A DNA stretch of 64,000 nucleotides from Vulcaniibacterium gelatinicum (GTDB lineage Bacteria; Pseudomonadota; Gammaproteobacteria; Xanthomonadales; Xanthomonadaceae): assembly GCF_008033445.1 (NCBI RefSeq), contig NZ_VNKO01000014.1, positions 19,342-83,341 on the forward strand. Reading direction: 5' to 3'. This document shows, in pieces, positions 40,729 to 50,695 of this stretch (positions within the stretch are counted from its first letter, which is position 1; every line of letters begins with the position of its first letter). Both the position numbers and the translations under genes were made by a program. Below the pieces are notes generated by a model. It saw only the letters and a program-made list of their open reading frames with translations, had not been told where the DNA came from and did not search any database.

Positions 40729-41350
40729 CCCTTCGCGCGTGATCCTGGTGCACGGCCTGTGGATGCCGGCGCTGGCGATGCACTGGCTGGCAGGGAGGCT
40801 GCGCGAGGCCGGGTTCGCGCCGGAGACCTTCGGTTACGCCTCGGTCGCCGGCGGCCCGGAGCATGCGGCGCCGCGGCTGCGGGCGCAGATCGGGGAGCGG
40901 CCGGCGCACATCGTCGCCCACAGCCTGGGCGGGCTGATCGCGCTGCGCGCGCTGTGCGAGGACGGCGCGCCGCCGGTGCCGCGCGTGGTCTGCCTGGGCT
41001 CGCCGCTGCGCGGCAGCGCCGCCGCCGCGCGCCTGCCGCTGCACCACTGGCTGCTGGGCCGCAGCGCCGCGCTGCTGCGCGAGGGCCTGCCGTGCTGGCA
41101 GGGGCGGGCGGAGGTCGGGGTGGTCGCCGGGCGCCTGCCGCTGGGCCTGGGCGCACTGCTGGGCCACTTCGACGGCCCGCACGACGGCACCGTGGCGGTG
41201 GACGAGACCCGGCTGCCGGGCCTGGCCGACCACGTCGTGGTCCCGGCCAGCCACAGCGGCCTGCTGTTCTCGGCCGAGGCCGCGGCCCAGGCCGCCGCCT
41301 TCCTGCGCGAGGGCCGGTTCCGGCACGCCGCGGCGTCCGCGGCGGGCTGA
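40709..41350 (+). CDS. Alpha/beta hydrolase (lipase/esterase-like)
   Basis: 213 residues as read from ATG 40709. Strand 1 with the oxyanion motif is RVILVHGLWMP, the nucleophile elbow is HSLGG with Ser72, an acidic candidate lies in GPHDGTVAVDET and the catalytic His in VVPASHSGLLF, giving a complete triad. The overall pattern resembles short PGAP1/LipA-like esterases. The first residues (MYSDPDF) are encoded by the right arm of inverted repeat A; an in-frame GTG at 40739, just before the first core strand, may be the ancestral start. Soluble, no signal peptide. Substrate unknown. Confidence 0.82.
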   Translation: MYSDPDFPSRVILVHGLWMPALAMHWLAGRLREAGFAPETFGYASVAGGPEHAAPRLRAQIGERPAHIVAHSLGGLIALRALCEDGAPPVPRVVCLGSPLRGSAAAARLPLHHWLLGRSAALLREGLPCWQGRAEVGVVAGRLPLGLGALLGHFDGPHDGTVAVDETRLPGLADHVVVPASHSGLLFSAEAAAQAAAFLREGRFRHAAASAAG

Positions 41351-41416
41351 GCCGGGCCGGGCGCCGGCGCGCCGCTTGCTATCATTTCCCGTCGTTTTTC
41401 CCTGGGTCGTCACGCC

Positions 41417-42157
41417 ATGGCCGGCCATTCCAAATGGGCCAACATCCAGCACCGCAAGAACGCGCAGGACGCCAAGCGGGGCAAGATCTTCACCAAGCTG
41501 ATCCGTGAAATCTCGGTCGCCGCGCGCAGCGGCGGCGGCGATCCCGCCGGCAACCCGCGCCTGCGCGCGGCGGTGGACAAGGCGCTGTCGGCCAACATGG
41601 CCAAGGACAGCATCGAGCGCGCGATCAAGAAGGCCACCGGCGAACTCGAGGGCGTGGCCTACGAGGAAGTGCGCTACGAAGGCTATGCGCCCGGCGGCGT
41701 GGCGGTGATCGTGGACTGCCTGACCGACAACCGCGTGCGCACCGTGGCCGACGTGCGCCACGCCTTCAGCAAGTTCGGCGGCAACCTCGGCACCGACGGC
41801 TCGGTGGCGTTCATGTTCCGCAAGCTCGGCGTGCTCAGCTTCGCCCCCGGCGCCGACGAGGCGCGCATCACCGAGGCGGCGATCGAGGCCGGCGCCGACG
41901 ACGTGGTGGCGTATCCGGAGGACGGCTCGGTGGACGTGCTGACCGCGCCGGAGCGGTTCGAGGCGGTGAAGGCGGCGATGGTCGCCGCCGGGCTGACCCC
42001 CGACCAGGCCGAGGTCACCTACCGCGCCGACAACGAGGTGCGCGTGACCGGCGAGACCGCGCAGCAGGTGCTCAAGCTGCTCGACTGGCTCGAGGACCTG
42101 GACGACGTGCAGAACGTGTACTCGAACGCGGACCTGCCGGAAGAAGCGTATGCCTGA
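41417..42157 (+). CDS. YebC/PmpR-family regulator / translation factor
   Basis: 246 residues, the usual length. N-terminus [20 protein letters not shown] is the invariant family signature; [20 protein letters not shown] is the central conserved block and DLPEEA the end. TACO1/YebC proteins act as DNA-binding regulators (PmpR) and, as shown more recently, aid translation of proline-rich stretches. First gene of the yebC-ruvC-ruvA array, 18 bp before ruvC. Confidence 0.95.
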   Translation: MAGHSKWANIQHRKNAQDAKRGKIFTKLIREISVAARSGGGDPAGNPRLRAAVDKALSANMAKDSIERAIKKATGELEGVAYEEVRYEGYAPGGVAVIVDCLTDNRVRTVADVRHAFSKFGGNLGTDGSVAFMFRKLGVLSFAPGADEARITEAAIEAGADDVVAYPEDGSVDVLTAPERFEAVKAAMVAAGLTPDQAEVTYRADNEVRVTGETAQQVLKLLDWLEDLDDVQNVYSNADLPEEAYA

Positions 42158-42175
42158 GGCGGCGGCCGGCGCGCG

Positions 42176-42697
42176 ATGACCCGCATCCTCGGCATCGATC
42201 CGGGCTCGCAGCGCACCGGCATCGGCGTGATCGACGTGGACGCCGCGGGGCGCTGCACGTTCGTGCACGCGCAGGCGCTGGTGCTGCTCGAGGCCGCCGA
42301 CTTCCCGGCGCGCCTGGGCCTGCTGTGCGAGGGGCTGGACGCGCTGCTCGACGCCTGGCGGCCGCAGGAAGTGGCGATCGAGACCGTGTTCATGGACAAG
42401 AACGCCACCTCCGCGCTCAAGCTCGGCCATGCCCGCGGCGCGGCGCTGGCCACGGTGGTGCGCCGCGGCCTGCCGGTGCACGAATATCCGCCGCGGGTGA
42501 TCAAGCAGTCGCTGGTCGGGCGCGGCGCGGCCGAGAAGGCCCAGGTGCAGCACATGGTGCGGCTGCTGCTCGACCTGCAGGGCGAGCGGCTGCAGGCCGA
42601 CGCCGCCGATGCGCTGGCCGTGGCCCTGACCCACGCGCACATGAGCGCGACCGCGAAGCGTGCCGGCGCGAGCGTGGCCGCGCTGCGCCGCCGCTGA
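42176..42697 (+). CDS. ruvC: Holliday junction resolvase RuvC
   Basis: 173 residues. RNase H-fold dimeric endonuclease that cuts Holliday junctions bound by RuvAB. Catalytic carboxylates are visible as Asp7 in [16 protein letters not shown], the glutamate in [20 protein letters not shown], and the aspartate pair in [19 protein letters not shown]. Starts 18 bp after yebC and ends 13 bp before ruvA; one operon. Confidence 0.97.
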   Translation: MTRILGIDPGSQRTGIGVIDVDAAGRCTFVHAQALVLLEAADFPARLGLLCEGLDALLDAWRPQEVAIETVFMDKNATSALKLGHARGAALATVVRRGLPVHEYPPRVIKQSLVGRGAAEKAQVQHMVRLLLDLQGERLQADAADALAVALTHAHMSATAKRAGASVAALRRR

Positions 42698-42710
42698 AGG
42701 GGGGACGACG

Positions 42711-43301
42711 ATGATCGGACGCCTGAAGGGGATCCTCGCGCACAAGCAGCCGCCATGGCTGGTGGTGGACGTGCACGGCGTGGGCTACGAGCTCGAGGCG
42801 CCGATGAGCACCTTCTACGACCTGCCCGAGCTCGGGCGCGAGGTGGCGCTGTTCGTGCACTACGCGCAGAAGGAGGACAGCGTGGCGCTGTACGGCTTCC
42901 TGCGCGAGGCCGAGCGACGGCTGTTCCGCGACCTGCAGAAGGTGTCCGGGATCGGCGCGCGGATCGCGCTGGCGGTGCTCTCCGGGGTGAGCGTGGACGA
43001 GTTCGCGCGCCTGGTGCAGGCCGGCGACGTCACGGCGCTGGCGCGCATCCCCGGCATCGGCAAGAAGACCGCCGAGCGGATGGTGGTGGAGCTGCGCGAC
43101 CGCGCCGCCGGGCTGGCCGGCGCGGGCGCCGCGACGGCCGCCGCCGGCGTGCCGGCCGATCCGCAGTCCGAGGCGGCCATCGCCCTGCAGCAGCTCGGCT
43201 ACAAGCCGGCCGAGGCCGCGCGCATGGCGCGCGAGGCCGCCGCGGCCGGCGACGACGCCGCCGCCATCATCCGAAAGGCGCTAAAGTCCGCGCTCCGTTG
43301 A
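42711..43301 (+). CDS. ruvA: Holliday junction DNA helicase subunit RuvA
   Basis: 196 residues. Tetrameric junction-binding protein that loads RuvB rings. Domain I OB-fold [20 protein letters not shown], domain II with two helix-hairpin-helix motifs ([20 protein letters not shown] and [20 protein letters not shown]), and a C-terminal three-helix domain III ([20 protein letters not shown]) that contacts RuvB, after an alanine-rich linker. Start ATG 42711 preceded by AAGGGGGGA. Kup rather than ruvB follows. Confidence 0.97.
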   Translation: MIGRLKGILAHKQPPWLVVDVHGVGYELEAPMSTFYDLPELGREVALFVHYAQKEDSVALYGFLREAERRLFRDLQKVSGIGARIALAVLSGVSVDEFARLVQAGDVTALARIPGIGKKTAERMVVELRDRAAGLAGAGAATAAAGVPADPQSEAAIALQQLGYKPAEAARMAREAAAAGDDAAAIIRKALKSALR

Positions 43302-43333
43302 GCGCCCCGGCACCCGCGATCCCAGGAAGGCCC

Positions 43334-45244
43334 ATGGCCAACACCGCAACCGCCAGCGCCAACGGCGCACAGGGACATGGCCAGATCGGCCTGTTCGGCC
43401 TGATCGTCGGCGCGATCGGCGTCGTCTTCGGCGACATCGGCACCAGCCCGCTGTACACGCTGAAGGAGGCGTTCTCGCCGCACTACGGCCTCACCGCCGA
43501 CCACGACACCGTGCTCGGCATCCTCTCGCTGGTGTTCTGGGCCCTGATGCTGGTGGTCACGCTCAAGTACGTGACCATCATCATGCGCGCCGACAACGAG
43601 GGCGAGGGCGGCATCATGGCGCTGATGGCGCTGGCCGAACGCACCTTCGCCAAGGGGTCGCGTTCGGCGTACCTGGTCGGCATCGTCGGCATCTTCGGCG
43701 CCTCGCTGTTCTTCGGCGACGGGGTGATCACGCCGGCAATCTCGGTGCTGTCGGCGGTGGAAGGGCTGGAGGTGGTGGCGCCGGAGCTGCACGACTGGAT
43801 CGTGCCGGTCACGGTGGCGGTGCTCGCGGCACTGTTCATGACCCAGCGTTACGGCACTGCCAAGGTCGGCAAGGTGTTCGGGCCGGTGACGTCGCTGTGG
43901 TTCCTCTCGCTGGCGGCGCTGGGCGTGCTCAACATCCTGCACGAACCCGAGGTGCTCGAGGCAGTCAACCCGTGGTGGGCCGTGCGTTTCTTCGCCGAGC
44001 ACAGCTGGCACGGCATCTTCATCCTCGGCGCGGTGGTGCTGGCGGTCACCGGCGGCGAGGCGATCTACACCGACATGGGGCATTTCGGCGCCAGGCCGAT
44101 TCGCTGGGCCTGGTATTTCTTCGTACTGCCGTCGCTGATGCTCAACTACCTGGGCCAGGGCGCGCTGGTGCTGGAGGATCCGGCCGCGATCCGCAACCCC
44201 TTCTACATCGGCGTGCCGGAGTGGGGCCGGATCCCGATGATCGTGCTGGCCACCGCGGCTACCGTGATCGCATCGCAGGCGGTGATCACCGGGGCGTATT
44301 CGGTGGCGCGCCAGGCGATGCAGCTGGGCTACATCCCGCGCATGCAGATCCGGCATACCTCCGAGGCGACCATCGGCCAGATCTACATCCCGGCGATCAA
44401 CTGGGCAATGATGGTGGTGGTGATCCTGCTGGTGCTGGGCTTTGGCAGCTCGTCCGCCCTGGCCACCGCCTACGGAATCTCGGTGTCGGCGACGATGCTG
44501 ATCGACACCCTGTTGCTGGCGATCGTGGCGCGCGCGCTGTGGCCGCGCTGGCGGGTGTGGGTGCTGCCGTTGTGCGTGCCGTTCCTGTTCATCGACGCGG
44601 CGTTCGTCACCGCCAACGGCGCCAAGATCCTGCAGGGCGGCTGGTTCCCCGTGGTGCTCGGCATCGTGCTGTTCACGCTGCTGCGCACCTGGCGCCGCGG
44701 GCGGCTGCTGCTGCAGGAGGAGATCCGCAAGGAGGGCATCCAGCTCGACACGTTCCTGCCGGGGCTGATGCTGGCGCCGCCGGTGCGGGTGCCGGGCACG
44801 GCGGTGTTCCTGACCGCGGACAAGACGGTGGTGCCGCATGCGCTGCTCCACAACCTCAAGCACAACAAGGTACTGCACGAGCGCAACGTGTTGTTGACGG
44901 TGGAGACGCTGAACGTGCCGTACGCGCCGCAGGACAAGCGGCTGAAGATCGAGTCCATCGGCGAGAACTTCTATCGGGTGCTGGTGCGGTTCGGTTTCAT
45001 GGAGACGCCGGACGTGCCGTTGGCGTTGATGCGCAGTTGCGACCAGGGCGGGATCCATTTCGATCCGATGGACACGACCTACTTCGCCAGCCGGGAGACG
45101 GTGGTGCCGGCGCGCCGCAAGGGCATGCCGATCTGGCGCGACCGGCTGTTCGCGTTCATGCACCGCAACGCGGCGCCGGCCACCGGCTTCTTCCGCATTC
45201 CCGGCAACCGGCTGGTGGAGCTCGGCGCGCAGGTCGAGATCTGA
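43334..45244 (+). CDS. kup: Low-affinity potassium uptake transporter Kup
   Basis: 636 residues. K+/H+ symporter of the inner membrane, 12 predicted spans from about residue 20 to 450. Signature start [20 protein letters not shown], then [18 protein letters not shown] and [13 protein letters not shown]; the C-terminal about 180 residues are cytoplasmic ([20 protein letters not shown]). Start ATG 43334, preceded by AGGAAGG. It lies between ruvA and ruvB, splitting the usual ruvAB pair; 32 bp after ruvA, so it may share the ruv transcript, while ruvB follows a 241-bp gap. Confidence 0.95.
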   Translation: MANTATASANGAQGHGQIGLFGLIVGAIGVVFGDIGTSPLYTLKEAFSPHYGLTADHDTVLGILSLVFWALMLVVTLKYVTIIMRADNEGEGGIMALMALAERTFAKGSRSAYLVGIVGIFGASLFFGDGVITPAISVLSAVEGLEVVAPELHDWIVPVTVAVLAALFMTQRYGTAKVGKVFGPVTSLWFLSLAALGVLNILHEPEVLEAVNPWWAVRFFAEHSWHGIFILGAVVLAVTGGEAIYTDMGHFGARPIRWAWYFFVLPSLMLNYLGQGALVLEDPAAIRNPFYIGVPEWGRIPMIVLATAATVIASQAVITGAYSVARQAMQLGYIPRMQIRHTSEATIGQIYIPAINWAMMVVVILLVLGFGSSSALATAYGISVSATMLIDTLLLAIVARALWPRWRVWVLPLCVPFLFIDAAFVTANGAKILQGGWFPVVLGIVLFTLLRTWRRGRLLLQEEIRKEGIQLDTFLPGLMLAPPVRVPGTAVFLTADKTVVPHALLHNLKHNKVLHERNVLLTVETLNVPYAPQDKRLKIESIGENFYRVLVRFGFMETPDVPLALMRSCDQGGIHFDPMDTTYFASRETVVPARRKGMPIWRDRLFAFMHRNAAPATGFFRIPGNRLVELGAQVEI

Positions 45245-45309
45245 GGTCTTCCTTTCCTCCCTCCCGCGCTTGCGAGGGTGGGCCGGGGGCTCTTCCGCAG
45301 GGCCGCGGC

Positions 45310-45412
45310 GCAGGGCCGCAGGCCCGGAGCGGGGCACGCCGTGAACCCGTCCCTGGAGCTTGTCGGCGGCTTCCCTGCCGCCGACAGTCCCGCTCCGGGC
45401 CTGCGGCCCTGC
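45310..45412. repeat. Large nested inverted-repeat element upstream of ruvB
   Basis: Outer arms 45310-45333 and 45389-45412 are perfect 24-bp complements (GCAGGGCCGCAGGCCCGGAG...). Inside lies a second hairpin, TGTCGGCGGC-TTCCCT-GCCGCCGACA (45361-45386). The element fills most of the 241-bp kup-ruvB gap and looks like a non-coding mobile or REP-type repeat able to fold in either strand. Confidence 0.75.
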
Positions 45413-45485
45413 ACCGCGGCTCGCGGTGTCGTGGCCATCGCCGCGGCGGCTGCCGTTCGCCGCGCCGCCATGCGAACATGCGCGC

Positions 45486-46526
45486 ATGAACGACCCCCGC
45501 ATCGTCTCTCCCGCCGCCACCCGCGAGGAGGAGGCCGTCGAGGCCTCGATCCGTCCGCGGCGCCTGGACGAATACCTGGGCCAGCAGCCGGTGCGCGAGC
45601 AGATGCGCATCTACATCGAGGCGGCCAAGGGCCGCGGCGAGGCGCTGGACCACGTGCTGATCTTCGGCCCGCCGGGGCTGGGCAAGACCACGCTGTCGCA
45701 CGTGATCGCCAACGAGCTCGGGGTGGGGCTGCGCATCACTTCCGGGCCGGTGATCGAGAAGGCCGGCGACCTGGCCGCGCTGCTGACCAACCTGCAGCCG
45801 CACGACGTGCTGTTCGTGGACGAGATCCATCGCCTCTCGCCGGTGGTCGAGGAGGTGCTGTACCCGGCGATGGAGGATTTCCAGATCGACATCATGATCG
45901 GCGAGGGGCCGGCCGCGCGTTCGATCAAGCTGGACCTGCCGCCGTTCACGCTGATCGGCGCGACCACGCGCGCGGGGCTGCTGACCGCGCCGTTGCGCGA
46001 CCGTTTCGGCATCGTCCAGCGCCTGGAGTTCTACAGCGCCGAGGAGCTGACCCGGATCGTGCGCCGCTCGGCGCAGATCCTCGGCATCGCCTGCGCGGCG
46101 GAGGGCGCGGCCGAGATCGCGCGCCGTTCGCGCGGCACGCCGCGCATCGCCAACCGGCTGCTGCGGCGGGTGCGCGACTACGCCCAGGTGCGCGCCGACG
46201 GGGCGATCACGCGCGAGGTCGCCGACGCCGCGATGGCGATGCTCAAGGTGGATCCGGAAGGCTTCGACGAGCTCGACCGGCGCCTGCTCGGCACCATCAT
46301 CGAGGCCTTCGACGGCGGCCCGGTCGGGGTGGAGTCGCTGGCCGCGGCGCTGTCGGAGGAACGCGGCACGCTCGAGGACGTGATCGAGCCGTACCTGATC
46401 CAGCAGGGCTTCCTGGTGCGCACCGCGCGCGGGCGCATGGCCACGCCGAAGGCGTACCGGCACCTGGGGCTGATGCCGCGCGGTGCGGAAAAGGGGTCGG
46501 AAAAGGCGGAAAAGGGGTCAGAGTGA
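45486..46526 (+). CDS. ruvB: Holliday junction branch migration ATPase RuvB
   Basis: 346 residues from ATG 45486. AAA+ motor of the RuvAB complex. Walker [21 protein letters not shown], Walker [17 protein letters not shown], sensor [20 protein letters not shown], and a winged-helix C-terminal domain ending [11 protein letters not shown]. The final about 11 residues ([13 protein letters not shown]) are absent from ordinary RuvB and are encoded by the left arm of repeat copy B, which also supplies the stop codon. They extend the disordered tail, so function is probably kept. Confidence 0.97.
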   Translation: MNDPRIVSPAATREEEAVEASIRPRRLDEYLGQQPVREQMRIYIEAAKGRGEALDHVLIFGPPGLGKTTLSHVIANELGVGLRITSGPVIEKAGDLAALLTNLQPHDVLFVDEIHRLSPVVEEVLYPAMEDFQIDIMIGEGPAARSIKLDLPPFTLIGATTRAGLLTAPLRDRFGIVQRLEFYSAEELTRIVRRSAQILGIACAAEGAAEIARRSRGTPRIANRLLRRVRDYAQVRADGAITREVADAAMAMLKVDPEGFDELDRRLLGTIIEAFDGGPVGVESLAAALSEERGTLEDVIEPYLIQQGFLVRTARGRMATPKAYRHLGLMPRGAEKGSEKAEKGSE

Positions 46527-46559
46527 ATTTCGTTCGAAATTCACTCTGACCCCTTTTCC
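46508..46559. repeat. GGGGTCAGAG-family inverted repeat, copy B
   Basis: Perfect 25-bp arms, 46508-46532 and 46535-46559, with only TT between; left arm contains GGGGTCAGAGTGAATTTCG. A partial direct copy (GGAAAAGGGGTC) precedes it at 46487-46498, and pyrimidine-rich TTTTCC runs follow to about 46588. It overlaps the 3' end of ruvB and could also terminate transcription. Confidence 0.9.
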
Positions 46560-46594
46560 CTTTTCCCCCCTTTCCTTTTCCTTTTCCTTAACGC

Positions 46595-47005
46595 ATGTTC
46601 AGCCATCCGGTCCGCATTTACTGGGAAGATACCGACGCCGGCGGCGTCGTGTACCACGCACGCTACCTGGCTTTCCTCGAGCGCGCGCGCACCGAGTGGA
46701 TGCGCGCGCACGGGCACGGCCAGGAGTGCCTGCGCGCGGAGCACGACCTGCTGTTCGCGGTGCGGGCGATGCGGATCGAGTTCCGCGCGCCGGCGCGGCT
46801 GGACGACGCGCTGGAGGCGACGGTGGCGCTGCGCGAGTGCCGTCGCGCCAGCCTGGTCATCGCCCAGGAGATCCGCCGCGACGGCGTCCTGCTGCTCGAT
46901 GCGCAGGTCCGCATCGCCGCGCTGTCGGCCACCGGCTTCCGGCCGCGGCCGATCCCGCAACCGCTGTACGACGCATTGCAAGCCCTGGTGGAGAACGACG
47001 CATGA
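46595..47005 (+). CDS. ybgC: Tol-Pal system-associated acyl-CoA thioesterase YbgC
   Basis: 136 residues, hotdog fold. MFSHPVRIYWEDTDAGGVVY holds the catalytic Asp of the 4-hydroxybenzoyl-CoA thioesterase family (EDTDAGGVVYHARYLAFLER). YbgC cleaves short or acyl-CoA thioesters and binds ACP and phospholipid-synthesis enzymes in E. coli. First gene of the ybgC-tolQRAB-pal-cpoB cluster; its stop overlaps the tolQ start by 4 bp. Confidence 0.95.
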   Translation: MFSHPVRIYWEDTDAGGVVYHARYLAFLERARTEWMRAHGHGQECLRAEHDLLFAVRAMRIEFRAPARLDDALEATVALRECRRASLVIAQEIRRDGVLLLDAQVRIAALSATGFRPRPIPQPLYDALQALVENDA

Positions 47006-47793
47006 CGCCGCTGTTGATGCTGCAGACCACGGTCGAGGCGCTGCCCGAGGAGACCCCGGCGCAGGCCACCGAGCTCGCCGCGCAGGCCGCCACCGGCGCC
47101 GCGGCGGCGGGCGGCCACGGCATCGACCTGTGGCAACTGGTGCTGCACGCCAGCCTGCCGGTGCAGCTGGTGATGCTGCTGCTGCTGTTCGCCTCGGTCG
47201 CCTCGTGGGTGATCATCTTCCGCAAGAAGCGCGTGCTCGACCGCGCCGAGCGCGAGGCCGACGGCTTCGAGGAGCGGTTCTGGTCCGGCACCGAACTCTC
47301 GCGCCTGTACGCCAACGCCACCGAGCGCGGGCGCACGCCGGTCGGGATGGAGGCGATCTTCGAGGGCGGCTTCCGCGAGTTCAACCGCATCCGCCAGCGC
47401 CGCGGCGTGGACGCGCGGATCCAGCTCGAGGGCGCGCAGCGCGCGATGCGCGCCACCACCGCGCGCGAACTCGACGGCCTGGAGCACAACCTCGAGTTCC
47501 TGGCCAACGTCGGCTCGATCAGCCCCTACGTCGGCCTGTTCGGCACGGTGTGGGGAATCATGCTCTCGTTCCAGGGCCTGGCCAACGTGAAGGAGGCGAC
47601 CATCGCCACCGTCGCCCCCGGCATCTCCGAGGCCCTGGTCGCCACCGCGATGGGCCTGTTCGCGGCGATCCCCGCGGTCTGGGCCTACAACCGCTTCGCC
47701 ACCAAGGTCGAGCGCCTGTCCTCGCGCTACGACGCCTTCGCCGAGGAGTTCGCCTCGATCCTGCAGCGCCAGGCGCACGCGGACGAGCCCTGA
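47002..47793 (+). CDS. tolQ: Tol-Pal system proton channel protein TolQ
   Basis: 263 residues. MotA/ExbB-family inner-membrane protein that with TolR forms the proton-driven motor powering outer-membrane constriction during division. Three spans: about 50-72 (VQLVMLLLLFASVASWVIIF), about 170-192 (ISPYVGLFGTVWGIMLSFQG) and about 205-230 (GISEALVATAMGLFAAIPAV). The N-terminal periplasmic segment is alanine/threonine-rich and somewhat longer than in E. coli. Start overlaps ybgC. Confidence 0.97.
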   Translation: MTPLLMLQTTVEALPEETPAQATELAAQAATGAAAAGGHGIDLWQLVLHASLPVQLVMLLLLFASVASWVIIFRKKRVLDRAEREADGFEERFWSGTELSRLYANATERGRTPVGMEAIFEGGFREFNRIRQRRGVDARIQLEGAQRAMRATTARELDGLEHNLEFLANVGSISPYVGLFGTVWGIMLSFQGLANVKEATIATVAPGISEALVATAMGLFAAIPAVWAYNRFATKVERLSSRYDAFAEEFASILQRQAHADEP

Positions 47794-47812
47794 GCCTGCC
47801 GGAGGAACCGCC

Positions 47813-48250
<438 letters not shown>

Positions 48251-48252
48251 AG

Positions 48253-49200
48253 ATGCGCGAGACCCGTGCCGACACTGCGCAGGCGCTGCTGCTCTCGCTG
48301 GCCCTGCACGCGCTGCTGTTCGCCCTGGCCGTGCTCGGGCTGTGGTGGACGCGCGAGCGCGCGCCGGTGTCGGCCGCCGGCTCGCCGGTGGAGGCGGACT
48401 TCGTGTCGTTCGAGGCCCTGCCGGCGCAGGCGCGGCGCGCGCTCGCGCAACCGCCGCGGCCGCCCGAACCGCCGGCCGAGGATGCCGCGCCGCCGCCGCA
48501 GCCGCGCCCCGAGCCCGCGCCGCAGGAGGCTCCGGTGCCGCCGCAGCCGCAACCGCAGGAGCGGCTGCCCGAGCCCGACACCCGCGAGCAGGAGCGGGTG
48601 CGCGCCGACGCCATCTCGCGCGAGACGCGCGAACGCGAGCAGGAGGAGCGGCGCCGGCAGGAGCAGGTGGACCTGACCGAGCGCGAGCGCCAGGAGGAAG
48701 CGCAGCGTCGCCAGCGCCTATCGGAGATGGAGCGCGAACGCCTGCAGCAGCTCGCCGACATCCGCCGCCGCCGCGAACAGGCCGCGCGCGAGGCGCGCCT
48801 GGCCGAGGAGCGCCTGCGCCAGCTCGCCGACTACCAGGCCCGCAACGCGGCCGAGGCCGCGGCCCAGGCCGATGCCAGCGCCAGCGCCGCGCCGCGCGGC
48901 AACGAGGGCCTCGACCGCGATCTGCTCGCGCGCTACCAGGCCGCGCTGCAGGAGGCCATCGCGCGCAACTGGACGCGCCCGGAGACGGTGCCGCTGGGCC
49001 AGCGCTGCCAGCTGATCATCAAGCAGATCCCCGGCGGGCAGGTGATCGAGGTGCAGGTCGCGCCGAGCTGCCCCTATGACGAACTCGGCCGGCGCTCGGT
49101 CGAGGCCGCGGTGCTCAAGGCCCAGCCGCTGCCGTACGCGGGCTTCGAACGCGTGTTCGCGCGCGTGCTCACGCTCAACTTCGAGGCGCGCGATTACTGA
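48253..49200 (+). CDS. tolA: Cell envelope integrity protein TolA
   Basis: 315 residues. N-terminal span about 11-32 (ALLLSLALHALLFALAVLGL) with the family SxxxH motif that contacts TolQR. The middle holds a proline/glutamine-rich stretch (about 60-120) and a long charged helix (about 120-215) rich in E/R/Q/A spanning the periplasm, where residues such as REQEERRRQEQVDLTERERQ dominate. C-terminal domain III (about 225-315; LLARYQAALQEAIARNWTRP; CQLIIKQIPGGQVIEVQVAP) binds Pal/TolB. Follows tolR by 2 bp. Confidence 0.95.
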   Translation: MRETRADTAQALLLSLALHALLFALAVLGLWWTRERAPVSAAGSPVEADFVSFEALPAQARRALAQPPRPPEPPAEDAAPPPQPRPEPAPQEAPVPPQPQPQERLPEPDTREQERVRADAISRETREREQEERRRQEQVDLTERERQEEAQRRQRLSEMERERLQQLADIRRRREQAAREARLAEERLRQLADYQARNAAEAAAQADASASAAPRGNEGLDRDLLARYQAALQEAIARNWTRPETVPLGQRCQLIIKQIPGGQVIEVQVAPSCPYDELGRRSVEAAVLKAQPLPYAGFERVFARVLTLNFEARDY

Positions 49201-49291
49201 TGCCCAGGCCGCCGAGTCCGTTTCCGTTCATCCTTGAGCCGCCGTTCACGGTCAAGCTGGAAGACTCGCCCGTTCACGCAAGGATCCGCCG

Positions 49292-50623
49292 ATGACCCGA
49301 GCACCGTCCCGCCTGGCCATCCTGCTGTTCCTGTTCTGCTGGCTGCTCCTGCCGCTGGCCGCGGCCGCGCAGGAGCGCGGGCTGGAGATCGACATCGTCG
49401 GCGGCCACGCCGCCGCGCTGCCGATCGCGGTCGTGCCGATGCCCTACCAGGGCGCGGGCGCGGCGCCGCAGACCGACGTGGCCGCGGTGATCCGCGCCGA
49501 CCTCGACCGCTCCGGCCAGTTCCGGACCCTGCCCGAGCGCGACCTCATCGAGCGCCCGACCCGCGGCAGCGAGGTCAGCTACCCGACCTGGCGTGCGCTG
49601 AAGCAGGACTTCCTCGTCGTCGGCCGCGTGCTCGACGCCGGCGACGGCGGCTACCGGGTGGAGTACGAGCTGTTCGACGTGGCCAAGCAGCAGCGCCTGC
49701 TCGGCTTCGCCCTGACCGCGCGCGCGAACGCGCTGCGCGACGTGGCCCACCAGATCGCCGACGCGATCTACGAGAAAATCCTCGGCGTGCGCGGCGCGTT
49801 CTGGACCCGCATCGCCTACGTCACCGCGGTCGGCACCGGCAAGGGCGCGCGCTACGCGCTGGTGGTGGCCGACGCCGACGGCTACAACCCGCAGACCATC
49901 GTGCGCTCGTCCGAGCCGCTGCTGTCGCCGGCGTGGAGCCCGGACGGGCGCAAGCTGGCCTATGTCAGCTTCGAGCGCGGCAACTCGGCGATCTACATCC
50001 AGGACGTGGGCACCGGCGCGCGCGAGCTGGTGGCGAGCTTCCGCGGCATCAACGGCGCGCCGAGCTTCTCGCCCGACGGCCGCCGCCTCGCGCTCACCCT
50101 CTCGCGCACCGGCAACCCCGAGATCTACGTGATGGACCTCGGTTCCCGCGCGCTGACCCGGATCACCGATCACTTCGCGATCGACACCGAGCCGGTCTGG
50201 AGCCCGGACGGCGGCACCCTGTACTTCACCTCCGACCGCGGCGGCCGGCCGCAGATCTACCAGGTGCCGGCCGGCGGCGGCAGCGCCAGCCGCGTGACCT
50301 TCGAGGGCAGCTACAACGCGCGGGCCACGGTGTCCTACGACGGCAAGAAGCTCGCGGTCGCGCAGGGCAGCGGCAACACCTACCGCATCGCGCTGCTGGA
50401 CCGCAGCCTCGGCAGCCCGCGCTGGACCCTGCTCTCGCCCGGTTCGCTCGACGAGTCGCCGAGCTTCGCCCCCAACGCGAGCATGGTGCTGTATGCCGCG
50501 CGCGAGGGCGGCCGTGGCGTGCTGTATGCGGTCTCGGCCGACGCGCGTGTACGCCAGCGTCTGGTGCTGGCCGAGGGCGACGTGCGCGAACCCGCCTGGG
50601 GCCCGTACCGTCAGCCCCGCTGA
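49292..50623 (+). CDS. tolB: Tol-Pal system periplasmic protein TolB
   Basis: 443 residues. Signal peptide about 1-27 (LAILLFLFCWLLLPLAAAAQ). N-terminal anticodon-binding-like domain (about 30-165; IAVVPMPYQGAG) and a six-bladed WD40-like propeller with repeated SPAWSPDGRKLAYVS, APSFSPDGRRLALTL and EPVWSPDGGTLYFTS units. Binds Pal and communicates with TolA. 91 bp after tolA, 72 bp before pal. Confidence 0.97.
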   Translation: MTRAPSRLAILLFLFCWLLLPLAAAAQERGLEIDIVGGHAAALPIAVVPMPYQGAGAAPQTDVAAVIRADLDRSGQFRTLPERDLIERPTRGSEVSYPTWRALKQDFLVVGRVLDAGDGGYRVEYELFDVAKQQRLLGFALTARANALRDVAHQIADAIYEKILGVRGAFWTRIAYVTAVGTGKGARYALVVADADGYNPQTIVRSSEPLLSPAWSPDGRKLAYVSFERGNSAIYIQDVGTGARELVASFRGINGAPSFSPDGRRLALTLSRTGNPEIYVMDLGSRALTRITDHFAIDTEPVWSPDGGTLYFTSDRGGRPQIYQVPAGGGSASRVTFEGSYNARATVSYDGKKLAVAQGSGNTYRIALLDRSLGSPRWTLLSPGSLDESPSFAPNASMVLYAAREGGRGVLYAVSADARVRQRLVLAEGDVREPAWGPYRQPR

Positions 50624-50695
50624 ATGCGGTTAGACTGCCGCGGCTGCCTGCCCTGTTTTTGCTGTGTCCGAAAGAAAAGACGAGGAACGACGACG

